Shown in pieces: positions 11,158-22,655 of a stretch of 64,000 nt of DNA. The stretch is taken from the NCBI RefSeq assembly GCF_963082655.1, contig NC_081552.1:54586286-54650285 (forward strand). Direction: 5' to 3'. The notes under the pieces were generated by a model. That model was not told the origin of the DNA and did not search any database. It saw nothing but the letters and a program-made list of their open reading frames with translations. The position numbers and the translations under genes were made by a program. The DNA is from Stomoxys calcitrans. Lineage: Eukaryota > Arthropoda > Insecta > Diptera > Muscidae. Each line of letters opens with the position of its first letter. Position 1 is the first letter of the stretch.

Positions 11158-12814
11158 TGTAGCATACAACGCTTATATTGGAAGAAAATGGACTTAAGAG
11201 CATTTGGTAGAAGTTGGAGCACGTTAGCAACCGGCCTTATAACTCGTCGAATTGGGGGGGTTCATAACTTCTATGCCCTTTCTTCAGCTACACAAAATTA
11301 CCTTATTTTACGTGCTCAGGTCAAAAGAAAACAAAAAAAAAGACGGCAGATAGGTAGAGGATTTCCTTTGAGGCCTAATATCAATATTGGACAACTAGAT
11401 GTTAATGCGTCCACAATGCCCACCCATCCTGATCACAGCTTTTTCATCCTTAGGCTCATTCTGCTGTGATCCCCACTCCGTATGTAAAAATGATTGTTTA
11501 CCAGTTGTGTGTTTAACAGCGCAGATGGGCAACAAATGTACATCTAAGGCAAAATAAAGTATGAACATAAAATAAGGAATACACTGTGCTACAATTTTTT
11601 TAAGCAACCGAATTACAAAATTCACATTTTCCTTTAAATTTTACCAAATTAGAAATTGAACCATGCACATTTCTTGCAGGCACTGATGTTTGTTTTTTTT
11701 TTTTTTTAAGTAAATTTTCACTAAAACAGAATTTTTTTAAAAATTTTCCCCAAATTTAGCAATTCGATCACTTTAAAATTTTAGCACATTTTTTTTTTAT
11801 AAACTTCAAAATTTGCTTCTATACTTAATTATTTCTTTTCTAAAACAACTTTTTAGCAGCATCATTTTGACCATTCCTACAACGGTATTTCTTCACATAA
11901 GGTTTTTGTTGTTTTAATCTATTCTGGCTGATTGGCTTCTTGAATTTTCGGCAAATTTATCATTTCACATGAAACTTTGTGTACTGGGCTTCATATAACA
12001 CTGGATTTTATACATTTGATCAACTCTTCGACAAATTTCGTGTCAAAATCTTAGTATTCTGTCATTTTTCATTTTTTTTTCTATAAATTTTTCTGGAGAC
12101 AATTCTTTCGTCTTAGATCACACATCAAAGCAAAAACCACGTGTTAATGAGTTGCTGTTGGCGATCAGTGAGAGTGGGTACCCAAATTTGGAGGTGTAGC
12201 GAACTAGTGTAGATTTATATGCTTCTGTCTTTTTCCTTCATATGGCTATGGCCTGAGTGTGTCTAGCTAGTTGCTAGCTACTGATTTAGTGCCAATTCGC
12301 ATAAGCGAAGTGGCACAGGCATAAATTCATTAGAATCTCGATGGAATTTAGCAAAAAGATCCACAACAAATTTCAGGGTATTGTAATTTTCGCTAAATAC
12401 CAAATTTTCTAGGTCGGTCGAAAATAATCGAATAAAGAAAAAAAAAATTTATATAATTTTCAAAAAAAAAAATTAGAAGGTTAAGTTCTTTCCGTAGAAA
12501 AATTAGCAAGTATTTCTCGATTGAACGAGGGCACTTTTGAAACTTTCTTTAAAGGTAGACGCCGACAAAATGCCCGAGAGATTCCAATTTTGCATTTAGC
12601 AAACCTCATCATGGCTACCAAAAGCTTTCATTGGCAGAAGAATTGTTCAATAAAGAAGGAAATTTAACAATTAGCTGATAAATAGCTAGATACAAAATCT
12701 GAAGCTGTCAGATGTAGATGGCGCTGAGAACTGGCAGATGTCTATTGGCTGGTGCACCAGTGAAAACGATGTCTTAAGAAAAAACAATTCAATCATGGCA
12801 AGCACCACTCTACA
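11158..12814 (-). repeat. Gypsy-1 3' LTR (1657 bp)
   Basis: Begins tgtagcatacaacgc and ends gcaccactctaca. It is almost identical to 18449-19945 but keeps a stretch of about 160 bp (about 11701-11870) that the other LTR has lost between poly-T runs. Both LTRs contain identical open frames of 93 codons (plus strand, from 11188 and 18479) and 76 codons (minus strand); nothing suggests that these are genes. Confidence 0.95.
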
Positions 12815-13218
12815 TTCGAGTCGTTTCTATCAAACCGTACAGCGCGATCCTCCAGCATCTCTAACTGCCTAAGAAGCGAATATGTAGCCCCATTCGTTAT
12901 CATGTTCTGTCCAAAGGTAAGATAATACGGACTAGTACCAATAGCCGAATGAACGGAGGAGCGTAACGAACAACATATGCTACTAAGGAGCTTGTCCCAA
13001 TTCTTCTGGTCAGGCTTAACGTAAGATTTAATAGCGGCTAATACAGATCTGTTTACCCTCTCCGATGCGTTTGATTGGGGAGCGTGAACAGCGGTGTATA
13101 CATGCTGAATGCCATAGCGCTTAAGCAGTTGGTTGAAAATGTTCGATCGAAACTGTGAGCCATTATCTGACACCACAGTTTCAGGGACCCCAAAAGTGTG
13201 AAAAAGATCATTCTCCAT
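12815..13218 (-). pseudogene. pol: Gypsy-1 integrase core, 3'-truncated
   Basis: Continuation of pol in another frame. It carries the second catalytic aspartate in ETVVSDNGSQFRS and the glutamate in SPQSNASERVNRS of the retroviral-type DD35E integrase, then YYLTFGQNM and MLEDRAVRFDRNDS. The gene stops there: the next base is the edge of the 3' LTR. The related Gypsy-2 pol continues for about 95 more residues and then a polypurine tract, all missing here. Confidence 0.9.
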
Positions 13219-13275
13219 ATAACTCGTAACTACGTCAGCTGTAAATTTCTTTACCGGCTTTAAAAATGGGAATTT

Positions 13276-15954
13276 TTAAAAGTGATCGAGCACGATAAAT
13301 ATTCCTATGTGGCCAGACCTTGATCGTGGGTATGGGCCAAGGAAATCCACATACAGTTTTTGAAAGAATCTACAAGTTTCTGAAGTTTTTTGCATAGGGG
13401 GCCTAAGGACAATGTTAGGGTGTTTGGTGGACTTGCAAATCTCGCAATTATTGAAGTATTCCTTCACATCCACTACCAAATTTGGCCAAAAATAAAATTT
13501 GCGTATCCTAGCCAGGGTTTTATTAATACCACAATGTGATGATAAGGGGTGATCATGGGCTCGTTTCAAGACATCTGGCACTAATTGCCGTGGCACCCAC
13601 AACTTCCAAGCTAAATCGTCGTGAATCTGGTCTCCTTTGGCATGTTCTGTCCGACGGTAAAGGTACCCGTCTATTATTCTAAGGTCAGGCATCTTATCAA
13701 TATTTTTCCCAATTCTGTCCAAAAGTTGAAGGTATTCCTCCGATTGAAAATGGGTAGAACTCAAGTCTACGAATAACCCACTGTCATTTTCAACTGCGGA
13801 CAGACTATTGAGACAAAGACCGGACACGTCGTCAGTATTGGCCCTAGAAAGAGTATCAGGGACAATGTTCAAACTACCACTTCTATGCAGAATATTAAAT
13901 TTGTATCCCTGCAGTTTTAAAGCCCACCGAGCAAGCCTCGTACTAAGATCAGTCTGGGACATGAGCCACTTCAATGACGCATGGTCAGTGATGATAGTGA
14001 ACTCATGTCCTTCGACGTATGGTCTAAACTTTTTAACACTTAGCATTGCTGCGAAGCATTCTTGTTCGGTGACTGAATAGTTGCGTTGGGCTTTGTTGAG
14101 TTTCTTCGACATAAAGGCGATAGGAACTTCTTCACCCTCCGCATTCTTCTGCACCAATACACTTCCTATACCTGTTTTACTAGCATCACAGTGTATATAA
14201 AACGGCTGTGAAAAATTTGGGCTGTGTAAAACAGGGGCTGTACTCAAGTGAGATTTCAAAACTTCAAAAGCCTTTTGGGCTTCATCGGACCATACAAATT
14301 TTTTCTTTCCTTGTAATAAATCAGTGATAGGAGTGGTAATGGAAGCATAATCCCTAATAAACTTCCTGTACCATCCTGTCATACCTAAGAACCTGCGAAT
14401 TTGTTTCACCGATCGCGGAGCAGGAAATTCTGTGATGGCGGACACTTTTTCTGGATCTGTACGAATGACCCCATTCCCAACCACATGGCCTAAATATTTG
14501 ACTTCTGGGACACAAAATTGGCTTTTTTCTACATTAATCGTAAGACCAGATTCATGAATTTTTCTAGCAACACATCTAAGCACTTCCAGATGTCTTTCGA
14601 AAGATTCCGATATGACCAGAAGATAGTCAAGATAGACGAAGACTTCCGCCCTGAGCTCCGGAGGTATCACTTTATCCATTAGGCGAGACATAGTCTGCGG
14701 GGCATTGCATAACCCAAATGGCATTACCTTAAAGTGATACAGCGGCCTCCCAGGGACGGTGAATGCTGTCTTTTCCCGACTCTTCTGGTCTAAAGGAATC
14801 TGCCAAAAGGCATCCTTCAGGTCTAAGCTAGTAATATATTCAGCTTTTGGAAGCCTACTTAGTATGCCGTCAATCTGAGGCAAGGGATACGCATCTCCTT
14901 CAGTGACAGAGTTTAACTTTCTGCTGTCTAAGCACAGCCTGTTTTTCCCTAGTTTCCTATGCAGAACGACAGGAGAAGACCATGCGCTGTTGGACTCCTC
15001 AATTACATCAAGAGCTATCATTCTATCTAGTTCCTCATATATCAATTTCTCTATCGCGGGCGAGACCGGGAAATGGCGCTGCTTTATGGGCCTAGCTTCA
15101 CCCGTATCTATTGTATGGCAGAGAACATCTGTGCGCCCTAGACCTTGTTTAGCGTAAGAGGGAAACATACTAACGACCTGATTAAGACGTTGCCTTTGTA
15201 TTGCGGAAAGAGGAATTTGGTCAGAAATCTCTGAAACACCATGTGATAACCGATTAGAGCGGCGGAATTCAGGAGGTAATAAATCAAATTTCTCCCAAAA
15301 ATCTATACCAAAAAAAAGGTCTTTACCCAAACTGGGGATTATAAAAATACAAATCGGCATTTTGTTCACCTTAAAAGTAATTTCCGTTTCCACGAAACCC
15401 ACTACTTCCTGTCCCTTACCGTCAGCAGTTTGGACTGTTGATTTTAATCTTTTGAATAGTTGTTTGGAGTCTAAAAACTTCTTAGCTGCCTCAGCTCCTA
15501 TACAACTTATGGAAGCTCCTGTATCGAGAAGTCCCAACATTTTAACTCCAAATAAAATTACCTCAGCATAAGGTCTAACGTCTGAAGGGTTATCTAGAAG
15601 GGAACAGGTAATCTTATATCTCAAGCTCCTTACTTTCCTCCAAAAAGACGAAATGCGGCGAGCTGATCTGGACTTCTTACCGCCTTCTTCACTGAAAATC
15701 CTATCACGAGCAATTTTATATTCCATTACGCGTACATGAAGAGGTTTAAAACGAAAAGGGTCTTGCATGCTAACAACAGGGGAAGGTTCCAAATGGGTTA
15801 AATTCATATTCATGTCATGGGGTTTGTCAAAGCCGGTTGTAGTTATTGAAGGTCTTTTGAGAATGGTTATTCCAGATCTATTGATCTGGTCTTGGTTGGC
15901 ATTGGTGTTGGTGCACTCTTTGGTGCATTCGATCTGGAGTTTTTTGAATTGCAC
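13276..15954 (-). pseudogene. pol: Gypsy-1 pol: protease, reverse transcriptase, RNase H, integrase N-terminus
   Basis: An 892-codon open stretch. Domains in order: aspartic protease with LLDTGASISC (residues about 140-150), RT (from GLGRTDVLCH through FPVSPAIEKLI and LDLKDAFWQIP, to VFVYLDYLLVIS), RNase H (FYIHCDAS to ITDHASLKWLM), integrase zinc finger (HPLSSHCGIN to CEICKSTK) and the first integrase aspartate in YVDFLGPYPRS. The RT motif YxDD reads Y441-L-D-Y444; the codon at 14623-14625 is TAT where Gypsy-2 has GAC, so the second catalytic metal ligand is gone and the enzyme should be dead. The frame ends at IVLDHF because of an indel near 13275. It is read in the -1 frame relative to gag, which it overlaps. 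Confidence 0.92.
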
Positions 15955-17305
15955 TTAGGGCAATTAGGTTTATATGTATCAGCGGCACCACAACCGTAAC
16001 AAAAGATGGTGCGATCAGAAACGCAATCTTGATACCGATGACCTGCTTTTTTGCAGTTCCAACACACTAAAGTAAGGGCTGATATTTCATCAGAAGGTTG
16101 GACCTCTTGGTAAACTTGAGTCACGTCCACATTCATATCTATCTCCGAAATTCTTTTGCCCATTGGGGCAGGCCTAGTCAATGCAAATCCATGCCTACGT
16201 CGAACATCCTGCATGAAGAATTCACGCCGTCTGCAGGTATCTCTTAAAAATTGCAAGGACCTAATTTCGAGATTTAGAATCTCGTGCTGTATCGCAGGGA
16301 GAAGATTTCTTCGAAGGATTTCAACCAAGTCGGTATCCGAAAGAGGGGTTTGAAGACGATCTGGTACTGCTCTCTTAGAGCCCTACACATATCATTCCAA
16401 CAAATGGAACTCACAGAGCGGTGGTACCGCCAAAACCAATCGTTCGCCTTCCCGTCGAAAAGCGAACTGGCGTTGCCACACAAGATATCAAAATTTCCTT
16501 GTAAAGTCTGTGCAGTCAAGGCTTCAAACCTGTATATAAAATTATCAACAGATAAACCATTCTGCCCGCCATTGAATTTTAATTTCCAATTGGACATAAT
16601 TTGTAAAACCTTATCCGGACGTGACTGAAGATCAGAAGCAGAATTTGAACCATAACCAGAAATTGAATTAACATGATTCGAAGGGGGCCTATTCTGAGCC
16701 AGATTACCCTGTTCAGAGTGAGGGGTTATACCAAACAATTCTCTAAATGTACGACCTTCTACAGCTGGAAGCGTCTGCATCTGTTGAGGAGAAGTAACGG
16801 GTGGTTGAGGTGGATTGCGAGGCGAATTACTTGCCATAAGCCTAGACATACTTTCAGCAATATTAGTCTCAATGAGTTGGGTCATTCGCGAGGTGAGTGA
16901 AGCGAAAAATTGGGCCTGCTGAACGGTGACAATATCTGTAACTATTTCCTGAATCCTATCAACAGAGATCGCATCACTACCTGGTGCAGTTCCAGAGACA
17001 TTGGCTGCAGTCGCAGCCGTACTAACGTTCCCTGAGGCAGTTGCAACAGTTGACTGCTTCAATTGAGATCTCGTCATAACCTGAGGGGCATCTAAAGATG
17101 GAGGGTCAGTTCCTATTCTGGCATTGCAAATGGGACAAAAGGGTCTAGTCTTTAGAGAAACATTTAAACAAGCTTTATGAAAGATGTGGTTACAAGCGAT
17201 TCTTTGCAATTGTGCCTTTGAAGATATAGGTTTACAACACGCATTACACTCAGGGTGACAATCACCCTCAGCAGTGGCAGTCTGGTCACCAGCGCTGGTA
17301 GCCAT
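15867..17305 (-). pseudogene. gag: Gypsy-1 gag with N-terminal RING-H2 finger, internally deleted
   Basis: Starts at ATG 17305. Residues 20-60 form a RING-H2 zinc finger: C20, C23, C38, H40, H43, C46, C57, C60 (C-x2-C-x14-C-x-H-x2-H-x2-C-x10-C-x2-C). After a low-complexity linker comes the capsid-like region (WRYHRSVSSICWNDMCRAL). Near 16365 about 120 bp seen in Gypsy-2 gag are missing and the frame shifts. The C-terminal part (16328-15867) keeps a CCHC knuckle CWNCKKAGHRYQDC and a second cysteine knuckle CYGCG...NCPKC for RNA binding. A RING finger usually recruits E2 ubiquitin-conjugating enzymes; whether this one does is unknown. It overlaps pol by 88 bp in a frame arrangement that implies -1 frameshifting. 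Confidence 0.9.
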
Positions 17306-18417
17306 CCTACATAAATCGTAGACAAGCTAACACAAGAACACTTCGATGTAGAGAAGAAAGAACCCAGAAGGGAAAAAAATTTCGATGGATACACTTTATT
17401 GAGAATCCAAAACTAACTGAAAGAGCATAGAAGCATAGAATCCTAGTAAGATCAATTAACAAATCTCTCTTTAAACTTGCGCAAAATCAATCAAAAAATT
17501 TGCCAGAATAAAACAACATAAGCCAAAGCAAAATCGTTAAATTCAAACAAAAAAAAATCTTCTCTAATAATATATATTTTACACTTCCTAATTCTAACCT
17601 ATCTGTTTCAATTAATAATAAGAATAAGATAAAGTAAGATATTTAGTAAAAAAAAAAGTGAAAAATTTGGCAAGCCAAAGAAAGGAATATATTAAATTTC
17701 GCTATCCAAACTAAATATATGAAGTGTTTTTTTGAATGAAACTTTTAAAAGAAATTCACTTTCCCTTAAATGATTTTCAAGACTAAAATATTTAGAAATT
17801 TATTCTTATTTCTTTTCTTATTTGTTTTTTTTTTACTTAATTTCGTAATTTTAATTGTTATTACTACTTTATAGATTATGTATGAAACAAAAACAAAGCA
17901 AAAAAAAATATTTTCATAACCAAGTGGTAGTGATAGCTGTTTGATTCCATAGTATTCAGGTAACTTGCTACTCGGAGAGAACAGACCTCAAAGAAAAGTG
18001 GAAAATAAAAAAAAATAGTCTAGGGAGAAAGACATTGCCACAAGAAGCAAAATTTGCCCCAAATGTCCAATCCTGTGAAGATTGATGCTATTAATTTTGG
18101 CTTATCCTGCGGTCAGAGCCAGCGTAGACCACCAGAATCTGCATTCCAATCAGACTAAGAACAAAAATAATAACATCTAAGAAGACACTGGAGGGAGATT
18201 TCACCGAAAGTCGGTCATGAAAAACTGAGAACAAAGAATCATGATCCTTCAAAATTCCATACCTTCGAAAGAAATTCTCTGATGGAAGGTAAATAGAGAT
18301 GAAAATAAAAGATGGCAACAAGTTTGAAAACTGGTGTAGGAAACCGAACAAAATATGTGAAATTATGACTAGGCATAATATTCAAAGATGGTATTTTTAG
18401 TAAAATCATTGCTCGGG
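17306..18417 (-). other. Gypsy-1 5' leader between primer-binding site and gag
   Basis: About 1.1 kb of AT-rich untranslated leader in element sense, longer than in many gypsy elements. Only short frames occur, none convincing. It would hold the packaging signal of the element. Confidence 0.6.
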
Positions 18418-18434
18418 CCCCACGTTGGGCGCCA
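18418..18434 (-). other. Gypsy-1 primer-binding site, tRNA-Lys
   Basis: The plus-strand sequence ccccacgttgggcgcca equals the 3' end of insect tRNA-Lys including CCA (matched from memory of the Drosophila tRNA). Its complement on the element RNA would bind that tRNA for minus-strand priming. It lies 14 nt from the LTR edge (18449) rather than immediately next to it. Confidence 0.85.
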
Positions 18435-18448
18435 AAAATAATTTATAA

Positions 18449-19945
18449 TGTAGCATACAACGCTTATATTGGAAGAAAATGGACTTAAGAGCATTTGGTA
18501 GAAGTTGGAGCACGTTAGCAACCGGCCTTATAACTCGTCGAATTGGGGGGGTTCATAACTTCTATGCCCTTTCTTCAGCTACACAAAATTACCTTATTTT
18601 ACGTGCTCAGGTCAAAAGAAAACAAAAAAAAAGACGGCAGATAGGTAGAGGATTTCCTTTGAGGCCTAATATCAATATTGGACAACTAGATGTTAATGCG
18701 TCCACAATGCCCACCCATCCTGATCACAGCTTTTTCATCCTTAGGCTCATTCTGCTGTGATCCCCACTCCGTATGTAAAAATGATTGTTTACCAGTTGTG
18801 TGTTTAACAGCGCAGATGGGCAACAAATGTACATCTAAGGCAAAATAAAGTATGAACATAAAATAAGGAATACACTGTGCTACAATTTTTTTAAGCAACC
18901 GAATTACAAAATTCACATTTTCCTTTAAATTTTACCAAATTAGAAATTGAACCATGCACATTTCTTGCAGGCACTGATGTTTGTTTTTTTTTTTTGACCA
19001 TTCCTCCAACGGTATTTCTTCACATAAGGTTTTTGTTGTTTTAATCTATTCTGGCTGATTGGCTTCTTGAATTTTCGGCAAATTTATCATTTCACATGAA
19101 ACTTTGTGTACTGGGCTTCATATAACACAGGATTTTATACATTTGATCAACTCTTCGACAAATTTCGTGTCAAAATCTTAGTATTCTGTCATTTTTCATT
19201 TTTTTTTCTATAAATTTTTCTGGAGACAATTCTTTCGTCTTAGATCACACATCAAAGCAAAAACCACGAGTTAATGAGTTGCTGTTGGCGATCAGTGAGA
19301 GTGGGTACCCAAATTTGGAGGTGTAGCGAACTAGTGTAGATTTATATGCTTCTGTCTTTTTCCTTCATATGGCTATGGCCTAAGTGTGTCTAGCTAGTTG
19401 CTAGCTACTGATTTAGTGCCAATTCGCATAAGCGAAGTGGCACAGGCATAAATTCATTAGAATCTCGATGGAATTTAGCAAAAAGATCCACAACAAATTT
19501 CAGGGTATTTTAATTTTCGCTACATACCAAATTTTCTAGGTCGGTCGAAAATATTCGAATAAAGAAAAAAAAAATTTATATAATTTTCAAAAAAAAAAAA
19601 AAATTAGAAGGTTAAGTTCTTTCCGTAGAAAAATTAGCAAGTATTTCTCGATTGAACGAGGGCACTTTTGAAACTTTCTTTAAAGGTAGACGCCGACAAA
19701 ATGCCCGAGAGATTCCAATTTTGCATTTAGCAAACCTCATCATGGCTACCAAAAGCTTTCATTGGCAGAAGAATTGTTCAATAAAGAAGGAAATTTAACA
19801 ATTAGCTGATAAATAGCTAGATACAAAATCTGAAGCTGTCAGATGTAGATGGCGCTGAGAACTGGCAGATGTCTATTGGCTGGTGCACCAGTGAAAACGA
19901 TGACTTAAGAAAAAACAATTCAATCATGGCAAGCACCACTCTACA
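18449..19945 (-). repeat. Gypsy-1 5' LTR (1497 bp)
   Basis: Pairs with 11158-12814. Substitutions relative to that LTR are few, for example ccacgag for ccacgtg and cgatgac for cgatgtc. One deletion of about 160 bp joins two poly-T runs near 18994. It contains the element promoter by position. Confidence 0.95.
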
Positions 19946-20735
19946 AGTACTTCTACTTGAGCGAGAAAAATGTTAATAACTACATAATGGCACTAGAACT
20001 CCACTTTTAATAACCTTGTAGAAAAATGTAGTATTGCGTAAATCAATATAACGCTAAAAGTTTTTAACATACCTCGAAATATGATCGCGTACACGAAGAT
20101 TATACACAAATCTAACGACCACATTCATAATTCGCTTCAATTTCTGAAGATTGTAGTCAAAAGTTCCTGACACTACTTCCAATCCGTACAGAATCTGTGG
20201 CATTAAATAGGCGCGATCAAATCTTCTTTTTATCCATAATGGTAGGTGAATACCAGCAGAGTACAATCTTCGCAGAATACCATAAATCTGAGAATGAACA
20301 ATGTCAATATGGCTACCAAAATTCAAATCCTTGTCAGTAGTGACTCCCAAGCATATGAGTCTACCTACAAAATTAAAGCGAGAGTTCTGTACCAATATGT
20401 CAAACTCGAATTGCAATTGGGATCCAAACAACATAGCCTTAGTCTTCAAGGTATTTATAGAAAGTGAGTTAAGGCTAGACCACAATAAGACCCTACTAAG
20501 ACAACAGCTCACTTCGGATTCCAAACGATTGCGGGAATCACGATCAACACTAAAATGCAGACATATATCACTGGCAAAAAGAAAAGTGTTGCACTGGCTT
20601 GTTCTTAGGAATTCTGATCATTAATGTAAAGTATAAATAATGTAAGCGCCATAAAACCGAACCCTGTGGCACACCAGAAAATAAGGAAATAATTCCAGAT
20701 TTTATTCCATTTAACTCAAACAATTGAGTCATACC
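19946..20735 (-). pseudogene. Non-LTR element C, RT C-terminal half
   Basis: Minus-strand reverse transcriptase fragment. Near 20680 it reads SGVPQGSVL, the conserved RT motif, and continues through MLFGSQLQFEFDI, RLICLGVTTDKDLNFGSHID and YLMPQILYGLEV to VRDHISRYVKNF. Frames are broken by small indels, and the YxDD region near 20600 is badly decayed. The piece is interrupted upstream at about 20736 by a TIR-like insertion and downstream at 19945 by Gypsy-1. The family is Jockey-like and distinct from A and B. Confidence 0.8.
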
Positions 20736-22655
20736 ACACTCAGAAAAATGGTACGCTTAAAATAAAGTAAAACACTTATTCCAAATAAGTTAGCAATTTT
20801 TAATATAATTTGGTTAAATTTTGAGAAACAAGGAAAAAATTCACATATTTAGCAAGTTTTACTCATCTGTAATTAGAGGCAAATAGTTCATTAACTTGGG
20901 TTTGGAAGTCATTTGACTTAACTGTGTTTCTTCTAAACAAGTTTAATTATCCTATAGCAAACAACGTTTTTATTAACCCAATATAAACATGTTGTTATGT
21001 TAAATTCAATACTTCCTATAAACCTATATTCTTCAATTTTAATAAATATTCGTTCAAAATAGTTTACAAATTTCTCAAATTTGAATATAATTTAATAAAT
21101 TTGATTCATTACAAGTTTTAACTTACAATTTTGTTTAAAATAAATATAACTTAACAGATTTTGTAACAGAAATGATTAAATCCAATCTTCTCAGTAATAC
21201 CAAACATAGCTTTAATGCATTTATAAAGGTGATTTTGAAACACGTTGTTTGTCAGTCATACAATAATCACATGATTAAAAACTTTGAATATCATAATATA
21301 AGTACGTTTAATTTGTAGCTTCACTTTGTATAGGATAAATAGAACCATGTTAGAAAATCTAAATAAGAAAACCTTAGAAACCTTTAAAGGTTTATTACTG
21401 ACACAAAATTTTATTTAAAAAGGAAATTTCGCCTTTTCCTCTATTTACCTGTGCTGTGCAGTTAAGCAACATGCGCAAGTGCGGCCGACAAAAAGGCGTC
21501 AGCAACACACTCACACACAGACAGTTGAAAACCATGCAAACCATTCCCGTGACGCACAACGATAAGTGTGGTGTAGGCATTTTTCAAGAAAGGTAGCACG
21601 GTGGCAAGAAAAAAAATGGAAAAATATGAAATAAAATTACCAAGGTAAATTTGGTGAGTCATGATATCCATCTCTTCTATCTATTCAAATAATGTTTTCC
21701 ATTCTTGTCTCAGAATATAAATGCAGGAACAAATTTAATATGTTGCAGTGGTATAGCAGAAATGAGTTCTAATCGCTTCAGACTTGAATAGCATACATCG
21801 TGAAATGCCCTGAAATTTGGGTAAGCTTAAGCATTAAACAAACTAAAATTATTCTATTGTTTTACTGATGTTTATTTAACTTTGCTTGCAGGAACTTTTA
21901 AAATTGAAATGCGATCTACAATTTCTGCAGCGATGGAATATTTAAACGCAAATGAATTCCCAATTGATTTATACTACTAATTAATTACCTTTGATGGTAA
22001 GTATTAGAATGGAAATAAAACTACGTATCTGTACTCAACATTTTCATTTCTTTTTTACCAGTCTATACAATAACGGTACAATATTGTGTTAATGGCGTAA
22101 CGGAACTTTTGGGAAAATATGGTGCTTACTTCTGGGAAATTTTCCAAAGCCATTGAAAACTAAATGTGTGAACGTTTTTATTTTAATAGTTAATAGATAC
22201 GAAATTTATATTCGCAACATGTAAATTTGAAATATATTAATAAAATAGAACAAAGTATTAATATGAGAATGAATAATACATCTACAATTAAATTAATTAT
22301 TTCATGCTCAATGGTTAAATCTGAACGAAATAGAAGCCGAGATTTTGCCAAAATTTTGTTCAGATGTATTACCACACAGTAAATATTTCGGATATTTTAT
22401 TCCATCAATTGTGTTGATTTCAGTTCAAAATATCTTTCACGATTGTTCATAATATACACTGAGTAAAGATTAATTTAGTTCCATTTATTAAAAGTGTTAC
22501 CATAACGAAGTTCATTTGAAGTAATTATATTTTAGATCCACATTCACTAAAAACGAATAAAAATGTCTTAAGCGCTATATGAAGTTCAGCTTTATTCGAA
22601 AGTAGTTTATTTTAACTCAGCCATTGGGTCACTTTTTTTTGAGTGGACACATGTA
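20736..22655. mobile_element. TIR-like element nested in the RT of element C
   Basis: About 1.9 kb of AT-rich DNA that splits the RT reading of element C between the KLVMSYM-like and MTQLFELNG segments. The ends look loosely inverted: ccacactcagaaaaatgg on the left, and ttttttttgagtgg on the right. No transposase frame is visible, so if it is a transposon it is non-autonomous. Near 21890-22060 there are splice-like signals (ttgcttgcag, ggtaagtat, tttttaccag) around short frames. The target duplication was not resolved. Confidence 0.5.

Larger units (their letters stand above)
11158..19945 (-). mobile_element. Gypsy-1: full-length, defective Ty3/gypsy LTR retrotransposon
   Basis: An 8788-bp element on the minus strand, bounded by two LTRs that begin TG and end CA and flanked by the 4-bp target duplication AGTA (11154-11157 and 19946-19949). 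Order in element sense: 5' LTR (19945-18449), tRNA-Lys primer-binding site, leader, gag with an N-terminal RING-H2 finger, pol in the -1 frame (protease, RT, RNase H, integrase), 3' LTR. Gag has an internal deletion with frameshift, the RT active site is mutated, integrase is frameshifted and its C-terminus plus the polypurine tract are deleted up to the 3' LTR edge. The LTRs differ by only about eight to nine substitutions outside one poly-T deletion, so insertion was recent. Confidence 0.93.

Noticed and set aside
11188..11469. A 93-codon frame on the plus strand of the Gypsy-1 LTR, identical in the second LTR (18479-18760)
   Set aside because: Identity is explained by the recent origin of the LTRs; it is antisense to the element, shows no domain, and an overlapping minus-strand frame is equally conserved.
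15867..17305. RING finger as a host gene fused by chance at the insertion site
   Set aside because: It lies inside the element between the leader and capsid region, and the sister element carries it in the same place with the same spacing.
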